The notes: generated from the letters alone by a model not told the origin. A stretch of 64,000 bases of DNA from Megaleporinus macrocephalus (GCA_021613375.1 CM038717.1:42123122-42187121), one strand, 5' to 3'. Numbered from the stretch's first letter, positions 1-43,772 are shown. Numbers and translations are program-made.

Positions 1-2530
1 TTCCTTCATCCCTTCATTACTTTATCATTATCACCAACACGGTTCCTTCATCCCTTCATTACTTTATCACCACCAACACTGTTCCTTCATCCCTTCATTC
101 CTTTATCATCACCAACACTGTTCCTTCATCCCTTCATTCCTTTATCATCACCAACACTGTTCCTTCATCCCTTCATTACTTTATCATCACCAACACTGTT
201 CCTTCATCCCTTCATTACTTTATCATCACCAACACTGTTCCTTCATCCCTTCATTCCTTTATCACCACCAACACTGTTCCTTCATCCCTTCATTACTTTA
301 TCATCACTAACACTGTTCCTTCATCCCTTCATTCCTTTATCACCACCAATATTGTTCCTTCATCCCTTCATTCCTTTATCATCACCAACACTGTTCCTTC
401 ATCCCTTCATTCCTTTAGCATCACCAACACTGTTCCTTCATCCCTTCATTACTTTATCACCAACACTGTTCCTTCATCCCTTCATTCCTTTATCACCACC
501 AACATTGTTCCTTCATCCCTTTATTCCTTTATCACCACCAACACTGTTCCTTCATCCCTTCATTCCTTTATCACCACCAACACTGTTCCTTCATCCCTTC
601 ATTCCTTTATCACCACCAACACTGTTCCTTCATCCCTTCATTCATTTATCATCACCAACACTGTTCCTTCATCCCTTCATTCCTTTATCACCAACACTGT
701 TCCTTCATCCCCTCATTCCTTTATCATCACCAACACTGTTCCTTCATCCCTTCATTCCTTTATCATCACCAACACTGTTCCTTCATCCCTTCATTCCTTT
801 ATCACCACCAACACTGTTCCTTCATCCCTTCATTCCTTCATCACCACCAACACTGTTCCTTCATCCCTTCATTCCTTTATCATCACCAACACTGTTCCTT
901 CATCCCTTCATTCCTTCATCATCACCAACACTGTTCCTACATCCCTTCATTCCTTTATCATCACCAACACTGTTCCTTCATCCCTTCATTACTTTATCAT
1001 CACCACCACTGTTCCTTCATCCCTTCATTCCTTTATCACCACCAACACTGTTCCTTCATCCCTTCATTACTTTATCATCACCAACACTGTTTCTTCATCC
1101 CTTCATTACTTTATCATCATCACCAACACTGTTCCTTCATCCCTTCATTCCTTTATCACCACCAACACTGTTTCTTTATCCCTTCATTACTTTATCATCA
1201 TCACCAACACTGTTCCTTCATCCCTTCATTCCTTTATCACCACCAACACTGTTCCTTCATCCCTTCATTACTTTATCAACACCAACACTGTTCCTTCATC
1301 CCTTCATTCCTTTATCACCACCAACACTGTTCCTTCATCCCTTCATTACTTTATCATCACCAACACTGTTCCTTCATCCCTTCATTACTTTATCATTATC
1401 ACCAACACGGTTCCTTCATCCCTTCATTACTTTATCACCACCAACACTGTTCCTTCATCCCTTCATTCCTTTATCATCACCAACACTGTTCCTTCATCCC
1501 TTCATTCCTTTATCATCACCAACACTGTTCCTTCATCCCTTCATTACTTTATCATCACCAACACTGTTCCTTCATCCCTTCATTACTTTATCATCACCAA
1601 CACTGTTCCTTCATCCCTTCATTCCTTTATCACCACCAACACTGTTCCTTCATCCCTTCATTACTTTATCATCACCAACACTGTTCCTTCATCCCTCTAT
1701 TCCTTTATCACCACCATAATTGTTCCTTCATCCCTTCATTCCTTTATCATCACCAACACTGTTCCTTCATCCCTTCATTCCTTTATCATCACCAACACTG
1801 TTCCTTCATCCCTTCATTACTTTATCACCAACACTGTTCCTTCATCCCTTCATTCCTTTATCATCACCAACATTGTTCCTTCATCCCTTTATTCCTTTAT
1901 CACCACCAACACTGTTCCTTCATCCCTTCATTCCTTTATCACCACCAACACTGTTCCTTCATCCCTTCATTCCTTTATCACCACCAACACTGTTCCTTCA
2001 TCCCTTCATTCATTTATCATCACCAACACTGTTCCTTCATCCCTTCATTCCTTTATCACCAACACTGTTCCTTCATCCCCTCATTCCTTTATCATCACCA
2101 ACACTGTTCCTTCATCCCTTCATTCCTTTATCATCACCAACACTGTTCCTTCATCCCTTCATTCCTTTATCACCACCAACACTGTTCCTTCATCCCTTCA
2201 TTCCTTCATCACCACCAACACTGTTCCTTCAGCCCTTCATTCCTTCATCACCACCAACACTGTTCCTTCATCCCTTCATTCCTTTATCATCGCCAACACT
2301 GTTCCTTCATCCCTTCATTCCTTTATCACCACCAACACTGTTCCTTCATCCCTTCATTCCTTTATCATTACCAACACTGTTCCTTTGTCTGTTCTTTCAT
2401 TCCTTTATCATCACCAACACTGTTCCTTCATCCCTTCATTCCTTTATCACCACCAACACTGTTCCTTCATCCCTTCATTCCTTTATCATCACCAACACTG
2501 TTCCTTTGTCTGTTCCTTCATTCATGCACT
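1..2530. repeat. 39-bp minisatellite with a 1,368-bp higher-order duplication
   Basis: Units of CCTTCATCCCTTCATTCCTT plus TATCATCACCAACACTGTT, about 60 copies, running off the left edge. Length variants are 36, 39 and 42 bp, all multiples of three. Long ORFs therefore stay open by chance of unit length, with a 13-residue repeat containing LHPFIPLS. The variant pattern at 1-1010 recurs at 1369-2380. From about 2390 the units decay. Confidence 0.95.
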
Positions 2531-2760
2531 GCTTCATTTGTCCATATGCTCCTCTTTCCATCTACATGTCTGTCCATCCGTTCATTCAAGCGCTGCCTCG
2601 TCCGTCTGTATGTCCGTTTGTACGTCTATCTGCACAACTGTTCATCCATTTGTTCGAGTGTCCCTTCATCCGTCTGTTTGTTTGTTCTTCTGGGCGTCAG
2701 TCCATCCATCTGCGCGTCTGTTCATCCATCAATTTGTTCATTCATCTGTTGTTCTGAGAC
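2531..2760. repeat. degenerate pyrimidine-rich tail of the minisatellite
   Basis: Loosely repeated TCCGTCTG and TTCATCCAT motifs continue the strand composition of the 39-bp array with no clear unit. Confidence 0.5.
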
Positions 2761-4199
2761 TCTTTGGTCCAGTTAGCGTCACACAAAATCTGGATAATGA
2801 TGCTAGTTCTGTATGAGGGGCAGAGCAGAGCGTTGGACAGAGAGCTGTCAATCAAGCTACTCATTAGCCACACCCACGACCACACCCCCAGCATGTTGCA
2901 TCATATCTATATCTTATATGTTCATCTAAGCTTCGCTGCATGTTAAATATAACACTGAGGTTCATTATCATACAGAGAGTTAAGTACTGCATCAAACTCT
3001 TCTACTGGGCCCTTTAACGGTTGGTTCTTTAAAGGTTCTATAGTAAAGGCAATGGTTCTGAAGACTCATAGAACCTTCTGAGTGCATAAATAGATCAGCC
3101 TACTGTTACAGGCCCCAAAATAATAGAGGAGGCATTTACATAAGACTGCTCTTCTCTATGACCTTCCTCTGCAGGAGACAAAGAGACAGACAGCAAGAGA
3201 GAGAGAGAGAGAGAGAGTGAGAGAGTGTTATGTGCAAAAGCTGTGAGCTGTGGGGTGTGGAGTTCACAGGTACTCTCTGTCCCCCCTCCCCCTTTCCCTC
3301 TCTCTGTCTCCCTCTCTGTGTCTCCCTCTCTCTTTCGGTGGGTGTTATGAAAGGTTAAGTTCTGAGTCACGACTGTGAGTGGAGTTAGTGTTAGATGATG
3401 AACCAGTGGAGAAGGCAGATCTTCGTTCAGTGGTTGGTATGAGAAAGTACTGGACTGGATTCAGAAGTCAGTATTGCAATATTATTAAATATGAGTATGT
3501 GAGTATATGAGCAGGTAATGAGATAATAATTAAAGGGCCTGTTTGTATGTGGCTGTCAGAGTTGAACAGGTTATGATTGATGTGTGATATATATATATAT
3601 ATATACGGGAGCTCTATTCTGATGTAGTCTAAACAGGGTGGTCTGCTACTGCGCCAAAGAAAATTCCAGAAAGGCACTAATTGCAGCATCAAAGTGTAAT
3701 AAGCTCAGGGAGAGACGTCCGGAGAGCTCTGTGAACGGCTGGAGACAGAATGAGCTCCTGGAACAGAACGTGCTGCAGAAAGAACATTGTCACAGTGCCT
3801 CCTGCTGGCCGTGAAAGCACCCTAACCGATCAGAAATTCTACTCCACTGTTTCAGAAGCCCCTCCACTTTGAGCTGGGCTGTCCTTACAGGTGCACTGTA
3901 TAGGTCAGGGGTCAGCAGTCTTCTCCACAAAGGGCTAATGTGGCTGCAGGTCTTCATTCCCATCACGCAGAAGCATTGATTCCTCACACTTGATCACTAG
4001 ATCACTGTATGAAGAGTGTTAGAGTTTTATGAGGTGTGTTGAGCTTGGTTGGAATGTTAGCAACAAACTTATCAGGTATGGTTAATGATTGTGATTGGTT
4101 GTTTTAATTTATGATTATGATTAATGATCAGTGTTGTAGTTTAACCAGCTACTGTGTGTGTGTGTGCATGGTCGTCTTCAAGGCTGAGCTGCATAATGA

Positions 4200-4200
<1 letters not shown>
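2761..4200. other. intergenic, no gene seen
   Basis: About 1.4 kb. It holds (GA)n near 3195-3225, a CT-rich patch at 3280-3340 and (TA)8 near 3589-3605. A stretch near 3795-3975 resembles a dispersed fish repeat (AGGGGTCAGCAG followed by CCACAAAGGGC). The short ORFs have no recognisable domain. Confidence 0.5.

Positions 4201-4288
<88 letters not shown>
4201..4288. repeat. (TA)n microsatellite
   Basis: About 80 bases of pure TA after a short GT run. Confidence 0.97.
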
Positions 4289-4459
4289 CTACACCTTCAT
4301 AGACATTATAAATGAGGAGATCAGTCGCTTGTAGAAACATGAATGGGCAAGGTCACGCAACACTTAACACAGAGTCTGGTGATGGAGAAACTCACTACCT
4401 TCAAGAAAAAGAGCCAGTCAGTCTGCTGTTCACACCGCGAACCAGAACGCTACGCTACA

Positions 4460-4690
4460 ACATCTGTCTATTATATCAGCTTTACAGACTGTAGTTCATC
4501 TGATTCTCTGTATACTTTATTACTCTGTTCTTTAATGACCAGGACCCCCACAGGACCACCACAGAGCAGATACTATTACAACAGAGGTGGGTCATTCTCA
4601 ACACTGCAGTTGTGCTTGTGTGAGCGGATCAGACACAGCAGTGCTGTCCTAGTAACTTTACAGGAGAGGCTGAAACCAGTCTTAACATTC
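4460..4690 (-). repeat. fragment of a dispersed otophysan-type repeat
   Basis: It shares GGATCAGACACAGCAGTGCT and, in reverse orientation, the segment ending in CAGATGAACTACAGTCTGTA with the longer copy at 45290-45723. I recognise the family from memory as abundant in otophysan fish genomes. The class is uncertain. Confidence 0.7.
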
Positions 4691-4950
4691 AGTGGAAGTT
4701 AATGTAAAGAGGTTTCATTACAAGTGGTTTTCGAGTCGTGTTTAAATGATGATAAATGAAAATATATGGAGGTTTATGTTTTTCTTGCCATGATATTATA
4801 TTTATATTTGCAACATTTATATATTTTATCATTACACTGTTCCTCACTATACACATAGACACAGTATTGCTGCCACTTCTTGCACTTTTTATGTCAACAA
4901 TACTGTATTTTACACTTCTAGTTAGAAACGAATTGCATTTTATTGCACAG

Positions 4951-5714
4951 TAGGGGTGGCCGATAGGGGTGTAAGAGAATATCAAAAGTATTGAATATCG
5001 GGATATTATGTTTGGTGATACTGTATTGATTCTCAAAAACACAGTATCGATACACAGATTCCTGGCAGACAGTGAATCATTGTGTTTTGTGTTTAAACCT
5101 CTGGTCACTAGATGGCAGAGTTCCAATCCGTTTTCAGCTCCACTCCAACATTAACAAGCAGCACAAGAGCGCAGTGGTGTGTTTTAATAGTTGGATTTGA
5201 AAAATCGCAATAAATCACTTTGCTTGCTATATCGTGATATATTGAATTGTGAACTCTGTATCATGATACATATTGTATCGGCAGGTTCTTGCCAATACAC
5301 AGCCCTAGTGGGCAATATGGTCCTACAATAATATCACAATGTTTCATGGTATTTTTGCGATAATGATACTCTTGGCGATATGACAAAACATTGAATAGAA
5401 AAGTATATTTTAAGAATACACTACTGCAACAAAATGAAAATTAAATTTTATTATTACAATTTTTATTCAATATTTATTATTGAATTTTCATCAGATTGTA
5501 ACAGAAGTCAATGATCCAGAATGTCACGATACTAAATAATACACTCCAAATATCTCCATATATCCAGGACTGAAGTAAAGTGAATGATACTGGAGATAAA
5601 ATCTGTCTCTAGTACATATATAATGGGAAACGAGAAAAGTGTGAATTTTTATTTTGATAAAAAAACAGTAAAAGTAGTACCTGATGTGATAATTAGGGAT
5701 ATGGCACACCCCTA
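4951..5714. mobile_element. hAT-like miniature element (outer, older), interrupted
   Basis: Ends TAGGGGTGGCC and GGCACACCCCTA form terminal inverted repeats. Flanks TTGCACAG (4943-4950) and CTGCACAA (5715-5722) match at 6 of 8 positions, consistent with an aged 8-bp hAT target duplication. The interior is AT-rich with many GATA-type motifs. It encodes no transposase and is split by the element at 4964-5307. Confidence 0.7.
4964..5307. mobile_element. hAT-like miniature element nested in the outer one
   Basis: 344 bp. Ends are TAGGGGTGTAAG and ACACAGCCCTA. Flanks GTGGCCGA (4956-4963) and GTGGGCAA (5308-5315) match at 6 of 8 positions. Removing it restores a continuous left end of the outer element. 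Non-autonomous. Confidence 0.7.
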
Positions 5715-5722
5715 CTGCACAA

Positions 5723-6596
5723 GAACATTTGAATGAAGTTGAATCTAATCTAATCTAATCTAGTCTTTAGTTAGCCCAAATCCAGCCCAAAGGCTTGCTG
5801 GGATCATGTTATTAAAGCTAGTACTAACTGGTGCCTCTTCTTTAACATTTAGCAGTTGTTGGTTAGATGATTTATTGAATGATTGCTTGGAAATAATGTA
5901 CTGGTCACTTATGTTGTAACCATGTAAGCAAACTAAACTGATTATTTTCTATTTTGAAATAACGCGGGACAAGACGGATCGAGAGTGGTGTAAGTGGTTT
6001 AGAGATATGAAAATATTGATACTACCCAACTCTACTGGTGGTTTACAGTCAAAACACTCAAACGTCTTTGTTAATCTCAGAGAATCTTTCAAACAAACAG
6101 TCTTTCTCAGTCTTTCAGTTTTAATGGCACTTCCTGTTTCATGGAAATTAAACACAACATTTTTGCATAGCCTTAGTTTCGCATCACACTTAACTTCTTC
6201 AACACAGTGAAAACTATTAACAAGAGCTGAACTGGGTGCAGGGTTACATTTTTAGAAGAGATCTCTGTGTTTCCCGGTGCTGAAAGACACATGACATGAA
6301 TCTCATGAAGGAAATGTAGCTGATTATATAAATCTGCAATTACACGCATCTGTAGAGAAAGCAGGTTAAGCATGAAAGGCTAAATCTGGTGAACAGCTTT
6401 GGCCAGGAATGTCTATATAGACTGACAGTTTTATTTTCAAGCGTTCAGTCTAATCCAATTTATGAATACACATGTAAAAACATATCCTTTCCGCTCCATC
6501 ATGTATATATATATATATTTATACGTGTGTGTGTGCTGCCACGGCTATTTCCAGCAAATGTTCATAATGTACTGTGCATGTAAACCATAAGAATAC
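5723..6596. other. intergenic sequence past the thbs4 3' end
   Basis: No gene supported. AT-rich, with a short (TA)n near 6501-6520 and a TCTAA run near 5742-5762. Confidence 0.5.
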
Positions 6597-6602
6597 TTTA
6601 TT
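6597..6602 (-). terminator. candidate thbs4 polyadenylation signal
   Basis: AATAAA on the minus strand, about 305 bases past the stop codon. It would give a short 3' UTR. A second AATAAA lies near 6431-6436, so the end of the mRNA is uncertain. Confidence 0.4.
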
Positions 6603-6905
6603 TTGGTTTTCTGCCTCATGAGGAAGGGCAAGTGGCAGAGGAGGTGAGGCTGCAGGCCAATTCTGAATGGAATTAGGTGGTAATGATGAGTCTAGCACCT
6701 TCACACAGGGTAATACAATGTGTAGTTTTGGTGAGTAATAGGTTTTAACAGTACAGAAGAGCAGTTTGGCACAGAGTAAGTAAAGGCATACACATTGTGT
6801 ATACACGTATCCCAACCCTACAGACGTACACTGTGTACAGACGAGTCTCACACCCGTTGGCACACACACTCAGCTGTGCGTGGGGGCGGGGTGTGTGTTA
6901 TGAAT

Positions 6906-36736
<29,831 letters not shown>

Positions 36737-36915
36737 CCTTCACACACCCTCGGGGCACGCTGGTGTGTGTGAGGCCTGTTTAGGTGAGACTAGTACTGAG
36801 ACTGGAAGTTCTGTGTGCCTGCTGCTGGATAAGAGAGGCTGACTGTCCTCCGCAGTGTCCTCGGAGAGACTCTCAGGAGAAAGGAGTCGGCTCCGGGCGC
36901 CTGTGAGTATTTAAC
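36737..36915 (-). promoter_or_regulatory. thbs4 5' UTR and proximal promoter region
   Basis: On the minus strand a TATA-like TTAAATA sits at 36908-36914, about 170 bases before the start codon, followed by a GC-rich segment. This fits transcription starting near 36880 and a 5' UTR of about 145 bases. The TSS is inferred only. Confidence 0.3.
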
Positions 36916-37789
36916 GGTGTGCGTGCGTCTGTAAAACAGTGAGGTAAAGGCTGTCCATCACATTACAGGCAGCTGTGGTGGGCGGGGTTATGACTTTAAC
37001 AGACGGCCCCATGCTGAGGGGGGCGGGGCCAGGAGTGGTGCCATATAATTGGCTCTCTCGGGTCGTGTCTGTGACCCTATTGGAGTGTTTTATGAGCCTC
37101 CATTTGTTTCCCATCTCTCACTCTCTCCTTCTCTCTCTCTCTCTGTCTCCTCTTTTCTCTCTCTCAGCCTTTCATCTCATGTTTTCACAGATTTTCCTTG
37201 TTTCCTTATCGTAGCTTGACAGGTGCTGAAGGTTCGGGTCGTTGCAAACTCTTGCGAAACAGTGCAGTTTAGTACAAGACGTTCAGTTCTCGGGTTCGAA
37301 GACAAAGAGCAGCTACAGTCCAACCTCTGAGGCGATTTATTAACATATGTTTAATATGGAGAAACAGAATCTTCTTGCAGTGGAAAGGCTTTTCCGAGAG
37401 GTGTCCGTTCTCTCAGAGAGCTTTCAGGTCCATCTGTTTCCGATCTGTGGTTCTAGAAGTTTTACACAAAGACTAGGATCATACTCAGAGCTGGACATGT
37501 TGACCAGCGCTCCCTGGTCTTGTTCAGACTTGCAGCCCAAATCTGAACATGGTTTGAAATACGATTCCGATCAGGTTTTACAGAGGCGTCTCAGTCTGGA
37601 CGCTCTGGACACTCAAATTTCAAATTTCGGATTTCAAGGTGTCTTTTGCGTCACTTGCGATGAAAGAAACAGCAACAGCGTCCAATCCAGAGTGACGGGG
37701 CAGATGGGTCGGTGCTGTCTGGACACAAAAATCCAATCAGTTCACTTGTAAATAAGAGTGTGGACCGTCGTCTCAAAGGCACATACATG
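36916..37789. other. upstream flank of thbs4, no gene seen
   Basis: A CT-rich patch lies at 37116-37180. The 134-codon ORF at 37347-37751 (plus) matches nothing I know. Confidence 0.4.
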
Positions 37790-37990
37790 AAGGTTTGTTA
37801 TAAGACTTTATGAAATGCAAGATGCCTTAAAATATCATACGCTACTGCAGCCCTCTATAACTTGTTATATGGGATCACAATATACTGTATTATGTTATAA
37901 GGCACTATAAGAAATTACATTGTGTTACAAGATACTTTATGCTATAGGGTACTATTTATGGTATATGCTACTTTATGGAATATGGTACTA
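37790..37990. repeat. AT-rich satellite outlier upstream of the gene
   Basis: The same GTTATAAGGCACTATAAG and GTTACAAGATACTTTA words as the intron 1 satellite, lying outside the gene. Confidence 0.7.
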
Positions 37991-38227
37991 TATAAGCATG
38001 TATAAATAAGTGTGCAGATCAAGTATTGGAAGTAAAGCTTATTATGGCATTAATCAAATTTCTACAATGCTACAAAGTATCCAAATGCTATTCCTTTTGT
38101 ATATTATTAATGTCAACACTTCAAATATTCCTAAAACTCAGTTCGGTTTGAGATATACGCTCAAACCAATCAGCTCGGTTCATTTATAATAAACTTGAAT
38201 ATTAAACATGTGACGCAGGTAGGGCAA

Positions 38228-39977
38228 TGATTTACACTCATATATACACTCTTATATACACACATATATACACTCATATATACACTCATATATACGCTCT
38301 TATATACACACATATACACAAATATATACATATATACACACATATATACACTCATATAAACACATACACATATATACTTTCATATAAACACATACACATA
38401 TATACACACATATATACACTCATATATACACACATATATACACTCATATATACACACATATATACAATCATATATACACACATATATACACTCATATAAC
38501 ACATACACTCATATATACACACATATATACACTCATATATACACACATATATACACACATATATACACTCATATAAACACATATCACATATATACCCTCA
38601 TATAAACCACATACACATACATACACTCATATAAACACATACACATATATACACTCATAATACACACATATATACACACACACATATATACACTCATATA
38701 TACACTCATATATACACTCATATATACACACACATATATTCACTCATATAAACACGTACACATATATACACACATTCACTCATATATACACAATATATAC
38801 ACTCATATATACACTCATATATACACACACATATATACACAAATATATACATATATACACACATATATACACTCATATAAACACATACACATATATACCT
38901 TCATATAAACACATACACATATATACACACATATATACACTCATATATACACACATATATACACTCATATATACACACATATATACACTCATATATACAC
39001 ACATATATACACTCATATATACACACATATATACACTCATATAAACACATACACTCATATATACACACATATATACACTCATATATACACACATATATAC
39101 ACTCATATATACACTCATATAAACACATACACATATATACCCTCATATAAACACATACACATACATACACTCATATAAACACATACACATATATACACTC
39201 ATATATACACACATATATACACACACACATATATACACTCATATATACACTCATATATACACTCATATATACACACACATATATTCACTCATATAAACAC
39301 GTACACATATATACACACATTCACTCATATATACACACATATATACACTCATATATACACTCATATATACACACACATATATACACAAATATATACATAT
39401 ATACACACATATATACACTCATATAAACACATACACATATATACCTTCATATAAACACATACACATATATACACACATATATACACTCATATATACACAC
39501 ATATATACACTCATATATACACACATATATACACTCATATATACACACATATATACACACATATATACACTCATATAAACACATACACATATATACCTTC
39601 ATATAAACACATACACATATATACACTCATATAAACACATACACATATATACACTCATATATACACACATATATACACACACATATATACACTCATATAT
39701 ACACTCATATATACACACACATATATTCACTCATATAAACACGTACACATATATACACACATTCACTCATATATACACACATATATACACTCATATATAC
39801 ACTCATATATACACACACATATATTCACTCATATAAACACGTACACATATATACACACATTCACTCATATATACACACATTCACTCATATATACACACAC
39901 ATATATAGACTCATATAAACACATACACATATATAGACACATACACTCATATATACACACATATATACACACACACT

Positions 39978-40054
<77 letters not shown>
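38228..40054. repeat. TA/CA-rich minisatellite ending in (AT)n
   Basis: Units such as ATATATACACTCATATATAC and CATATAAACACATACACAT. Landmark words (ATTCACTCATATAAACACGT near 38739, 39284, 39725 and 39823) show a higher-order duplication of about 545 bp. It ends in about 60 bases of AT (39997-40054). Confidence 0.93.
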
Positions 40055-40056
<2 letters not shown>

Positions 40057-41235
40057 ATCAATCATTAAACACCAGGCAGAAAGGCTCATGCAGAGCACTG
40101 ACCTTACACGAGGGGGAGGTCACCACTAGCCGCAGGATTTGTCCTTACAGTGACCATCCCCCAACACAACACTCCTACACCCCCCAAACCCCAAGACAGA
40201 CCACCCAATAAACGCACATCTTTAAATTAACAAACACTTCTATGGGGACTATGTGAGGACATGTGACTACCATGAGCCTCTGTGTGTGGCTGCCTATGTG
40301 GTCACGCCTCCCGAGCTTTTCAGAAGCAGCACCAGCAACTACATTATTACTAATCAAGCTGATCAATGCTTTCCAATTACAATACGACTGTAACGTCTGT
40401 GCAACGTTAACCGAAGCCCACTCATACCTGCTCAGCGCAGATTAGTTTCCCTTCCACCTTAAATGGCGCAGCAGTTACATTGCAGTGGTGCTGTTTAAGG
40501 TGGAACAGATCATCCCAAGTATAGCAGATGCTAGATTTGGTGTAAAGCTGCTATTACATACATTAATACAACACTAACTCTATTGATTTTGGAATTGCTG
40601 AGCGTACCTGCAGAAAGGTGTCGGTTCGCCTCTCACACACAGTACACGTTTCCCGACTCGCTTTTGTTGCCACTTTCAGGAATGCTGACATACCGCGGGT
40701 GAGCTTAGCAAGCAGGCTGGAAATCTTTCCACCAGACCAGCACATCAGTATTTATGGTGGAGCTTTTCCGAGTGCAGCTGTGAGACACGTGGAGGTTAAC
40801 AGGCACAAAACGTACCAATCTACATAAATAATAATAATAATATCATATTATATTTTATTAATAATATTAATAATAACAATAATAATGATACACTCATATT
40901 TTGGGGTTCTCTAGCTGCAGTAGGCAACTGCTCCTGCTAGACAGGTCTACTGAATCTGGTGATGTTTGGTAGCACTGAGTAGACAATAGCTGCTACAACA
41001 AAGCGCCGTATCCAAAGCAAAACACTGTTTTGTCGGTGCTCTCAGGATGAAAGTGTGATACGCGATGGCGTGAGGAACTCACACATGAGCAGAATTATAG
41101 AGAAGGATGTGAAGAACAGCGGCAGAGTAAAGCTGGTGTTTATGTTCGTTTGAACTTCAGCAACAGTAAGTGATAAATACAACTCTAGAACTTTCAGGAG
41201 GACAATTATTATATCATTAAACACAGAGGAGTCAC
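40055..41235. other. intergenic, no gene supported
   Basis: Overlapping ORFs of about 60 codons lie at 40563-40827 without known domains. AT/AAT runs occur near 40825-40890. Confidence 0.4.
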
Positions 41236-41690
41236 ATTATTATGACCGTCGCGTGCAGCAGCTGGACGGACTGGGAGACTCAATAAGGTCCTGGTAGGTT
41301 GTTACAGGTATCTGGAGTCATGCTGACGGCAGTTTATCCCACAGCTGCTGGATGGAGTGTGGAGGAGGATCCATAGAGCCAACAACACCATCCAGGTGGA
41401 GCCACAGATGCTCAGTTGGGTTCAAGTCTGGGGAATTTGGGGTCCAGGGTAGTACTTGGAAGTCTTGGTCAGCCCTTCCATCCAATGAGGGACATTTCTA
41501 GCCATGTGACGTGTCTCATTGTCTTGATCTCATCCACCCCAGAGAAGACAATCAGCATGTATGGTGTACGTGATCTGCAAGGATGGATTCAGACTTAAAT
41601 CAGTTGAGAGGGTCTTTGACATTGATGAGTGGGTCCAGAGAATACCACCAAAACATTCCCCAAACCAGAACACTGTTTTCATATATCTGG
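41236..41690 (-). mobile_element. Tc1-like transposase remnant, copy 1
   Basis: Reverse-orientation relative of 52165-52628 and 55268-55856. The minus strand carries the decayed Pro-Asn-Ser-Pro-Asp-x-Asn-Pro and Glu-His-x-Trp motif region that holds the third catalytic acid in Tc1 transposases. Truncated and frame-broken. Confidence 0.7.
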
Positions 41691-42000
41691 GCATATGTGG
41701 GCTTGTGTGTTGGGTATGTTTAATCTCTTTTCAGTCTGTTTACTTTATGTTTGACCACATCCAGCACTTCTACAACCCATACGGTTAAATATGTCAGCGC
41801 ATTGGATCACTCGAACCACAGAGCAGCTCTGAGACGCACTGACCTACAGTCCCTCCAGCAGCCTGCGGAAGTGGTCAGGGCTGCAAACACTCACACTGCA
41901 GCCTTGACAGCTTTCATGGACCATCTCAGGAGATACGTTCAGGAGATACGTTCAGGAGATACGTTCAGGAGAGTTTGGAGAAATAAGGTGATGCGAGAGG

Positions 42001-42223
42001 GAGATATATATATACACATGTATACACAAATATATATACACACATATATATACACACACATTTACACACACATATATACACACATATATACACACACATA
42101 TACACGTATATATAAACACATATATATGCACACATATATACACACATATATATGCACATGTATATAAACATATATATACACATATATACACACATATATA
42201 CGCACAAATACATACACACATAT

Positions 42224-42264
<41 letters not shown>

Positions 42265-42570
42265 CACATATATATATATACATATATACACACATATATA
42301 CACACACATACACACACATATATACACATTTATATATACACATATATATACACACATATATACACACATATATACACACATATATACACATATATATACA
42401 CACATATACACACACATATATACACACACATATACACACACATATATATACACACATATACACACACATATATATACACACACACATATACACACATATA
42501 TACACTCATATAAACACATACACATATATACACACATATATACACTCATATAAACACATACACATATATC
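42001..42570. repeat. TA/CA-rich minisatellite, second block
   Basis: The same word class as 38228-40054, with pure (CA)n near 42231-42256. Long Tyr/Val/Cys/Ile-rich ORFs are artefacts. Confidence 0.9.
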
Positions 42571-42587
42571 CACATATGCAATGTATC

Positions 42588-42712
42588 ATGAATATGTTAT
42601 TGTGAGAGAAGTAGATCAGATCTTGATCCAGTTTGAAGAACAAAGTTAGGTTCCAGATTTCTCCTGGACGCCCCAGACATTGTATGAATGTGTTCAGTTC
42701 CTTCAGCAGCAA
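42588..42712 (-). repeat. dispersed repeat, pair of 30046-30172
   Basis: See the first copy. It directly follows the TA/CA array. Confidence 0.8.
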
Positions 42713-43735
42713 ATCTTCGATTTATCTTAATGAAGTTACTGAGCAGGTCAAAGGCAGGTATTAGATGAGAACTGATAATAATACTGGGTTGTTTAGGAGA
42801 AGCTTGGAAGGGTTTAAATAAACACACTGACGTATGTAAAAGCTCTACTTACTCTATTAATACTGATTAATATGTAATAATAAAGTGGAAAAGCTCTATC
42901 TTACCTCTATCTATACTGATTAATATGTAATAATAAAGTGTAAAAGCTCTACTTACTCTATTAATACTGATTAATATGTAATAATAAAGTGGAAAAGCTC
43001 TACTTACTCTATTAATACTGATTAATATTTAATAATAAAGTGTTTACTGATTATATAAAAGCTTCCTGTCTGGAAAAGATAGATTTTGCCGGGGATGGCA
43101 GTCGTGGGGGATTCTCAAATTTTAATGCAAATATAAACACATCACTTATATACACAACCAAGAGTTTATCTGTAGTGATGTAGGGGTTAAACCAGCGCCA
43201 CCTCCCCCCACTTCTAGCAGTATGACCCCAGGTCTGGTACCGGGTACGGAGATTAGCTGAAGAGGAAGTTGGCTTTCTGTTCCAGCGTGTAGCGTTTACG
43301 TTCAGACGCCTCTGTCACTGCTGCAGTGTTTAAGGTGGGACGGACATGTGAAGATTTGATGGGTCCCTGACTCTAACAGTCAGGCCAGTTTTGCTAGACC
43401 TAGTTCTGACCGCTTGGCCTCGTTACAGAGGTTGGTGACATAATCTTCAGCAGCAGCCCATATATCCCGATCAGGGGGCGCACACAGCGGGCGTGTGTGT
43501 GCGCTGAAATTATAGTCTTTAGCGGAGCCTGCTCTGTCATTACAGTCCTCCGAGGCATTGTGGGTACGTCTGGACCCAGGTGGGCCGTGTTACAGAATGT
43601 TCTGATTTAGTCTATGTGTGTGTGAGCGTATCTTAAAGTGGGGAAACAGGCTTTAAGACTGTCTGTGGACGTCTGGCTGTGCTGGAACTGTCAGCCGGCA
43701 GGAAAACACACGCGCACACACACACAGACACACAG
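42713..43735. other. intergenic, no gene seen
   Basis: It contains three to four tandem ~65-bp units near 42836-43045 (AAAGCTCTACTTACTCTATT, then AATACTGATTAATATGTAAT). Confidence 0.6.
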
Positions 43736-43738
43736 ACA

Positions 43739-43770
<32 letters not shown>
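43720..43770. repeat. (CA)n microsatellite
   Basis: CA repeats with a few interruptions. Confidence 0.9.

Positions 43771-43772
<2 letters not shown>

Noticed and set aside
352..2757. Long ORFs in the 39-bp array (455 and 345 codons)
   Set aside because: Frames stay open only because the unit is 13 codons long without stops. The product is a pure low-complexity repeat with no start context or splice support.
41751..42000. 138-codon ORF possibly from a retroelement gag
   Set aside because: The first part has an amphipathic look, but the rest is TA/CA repeat translation and no motif is recognisable.
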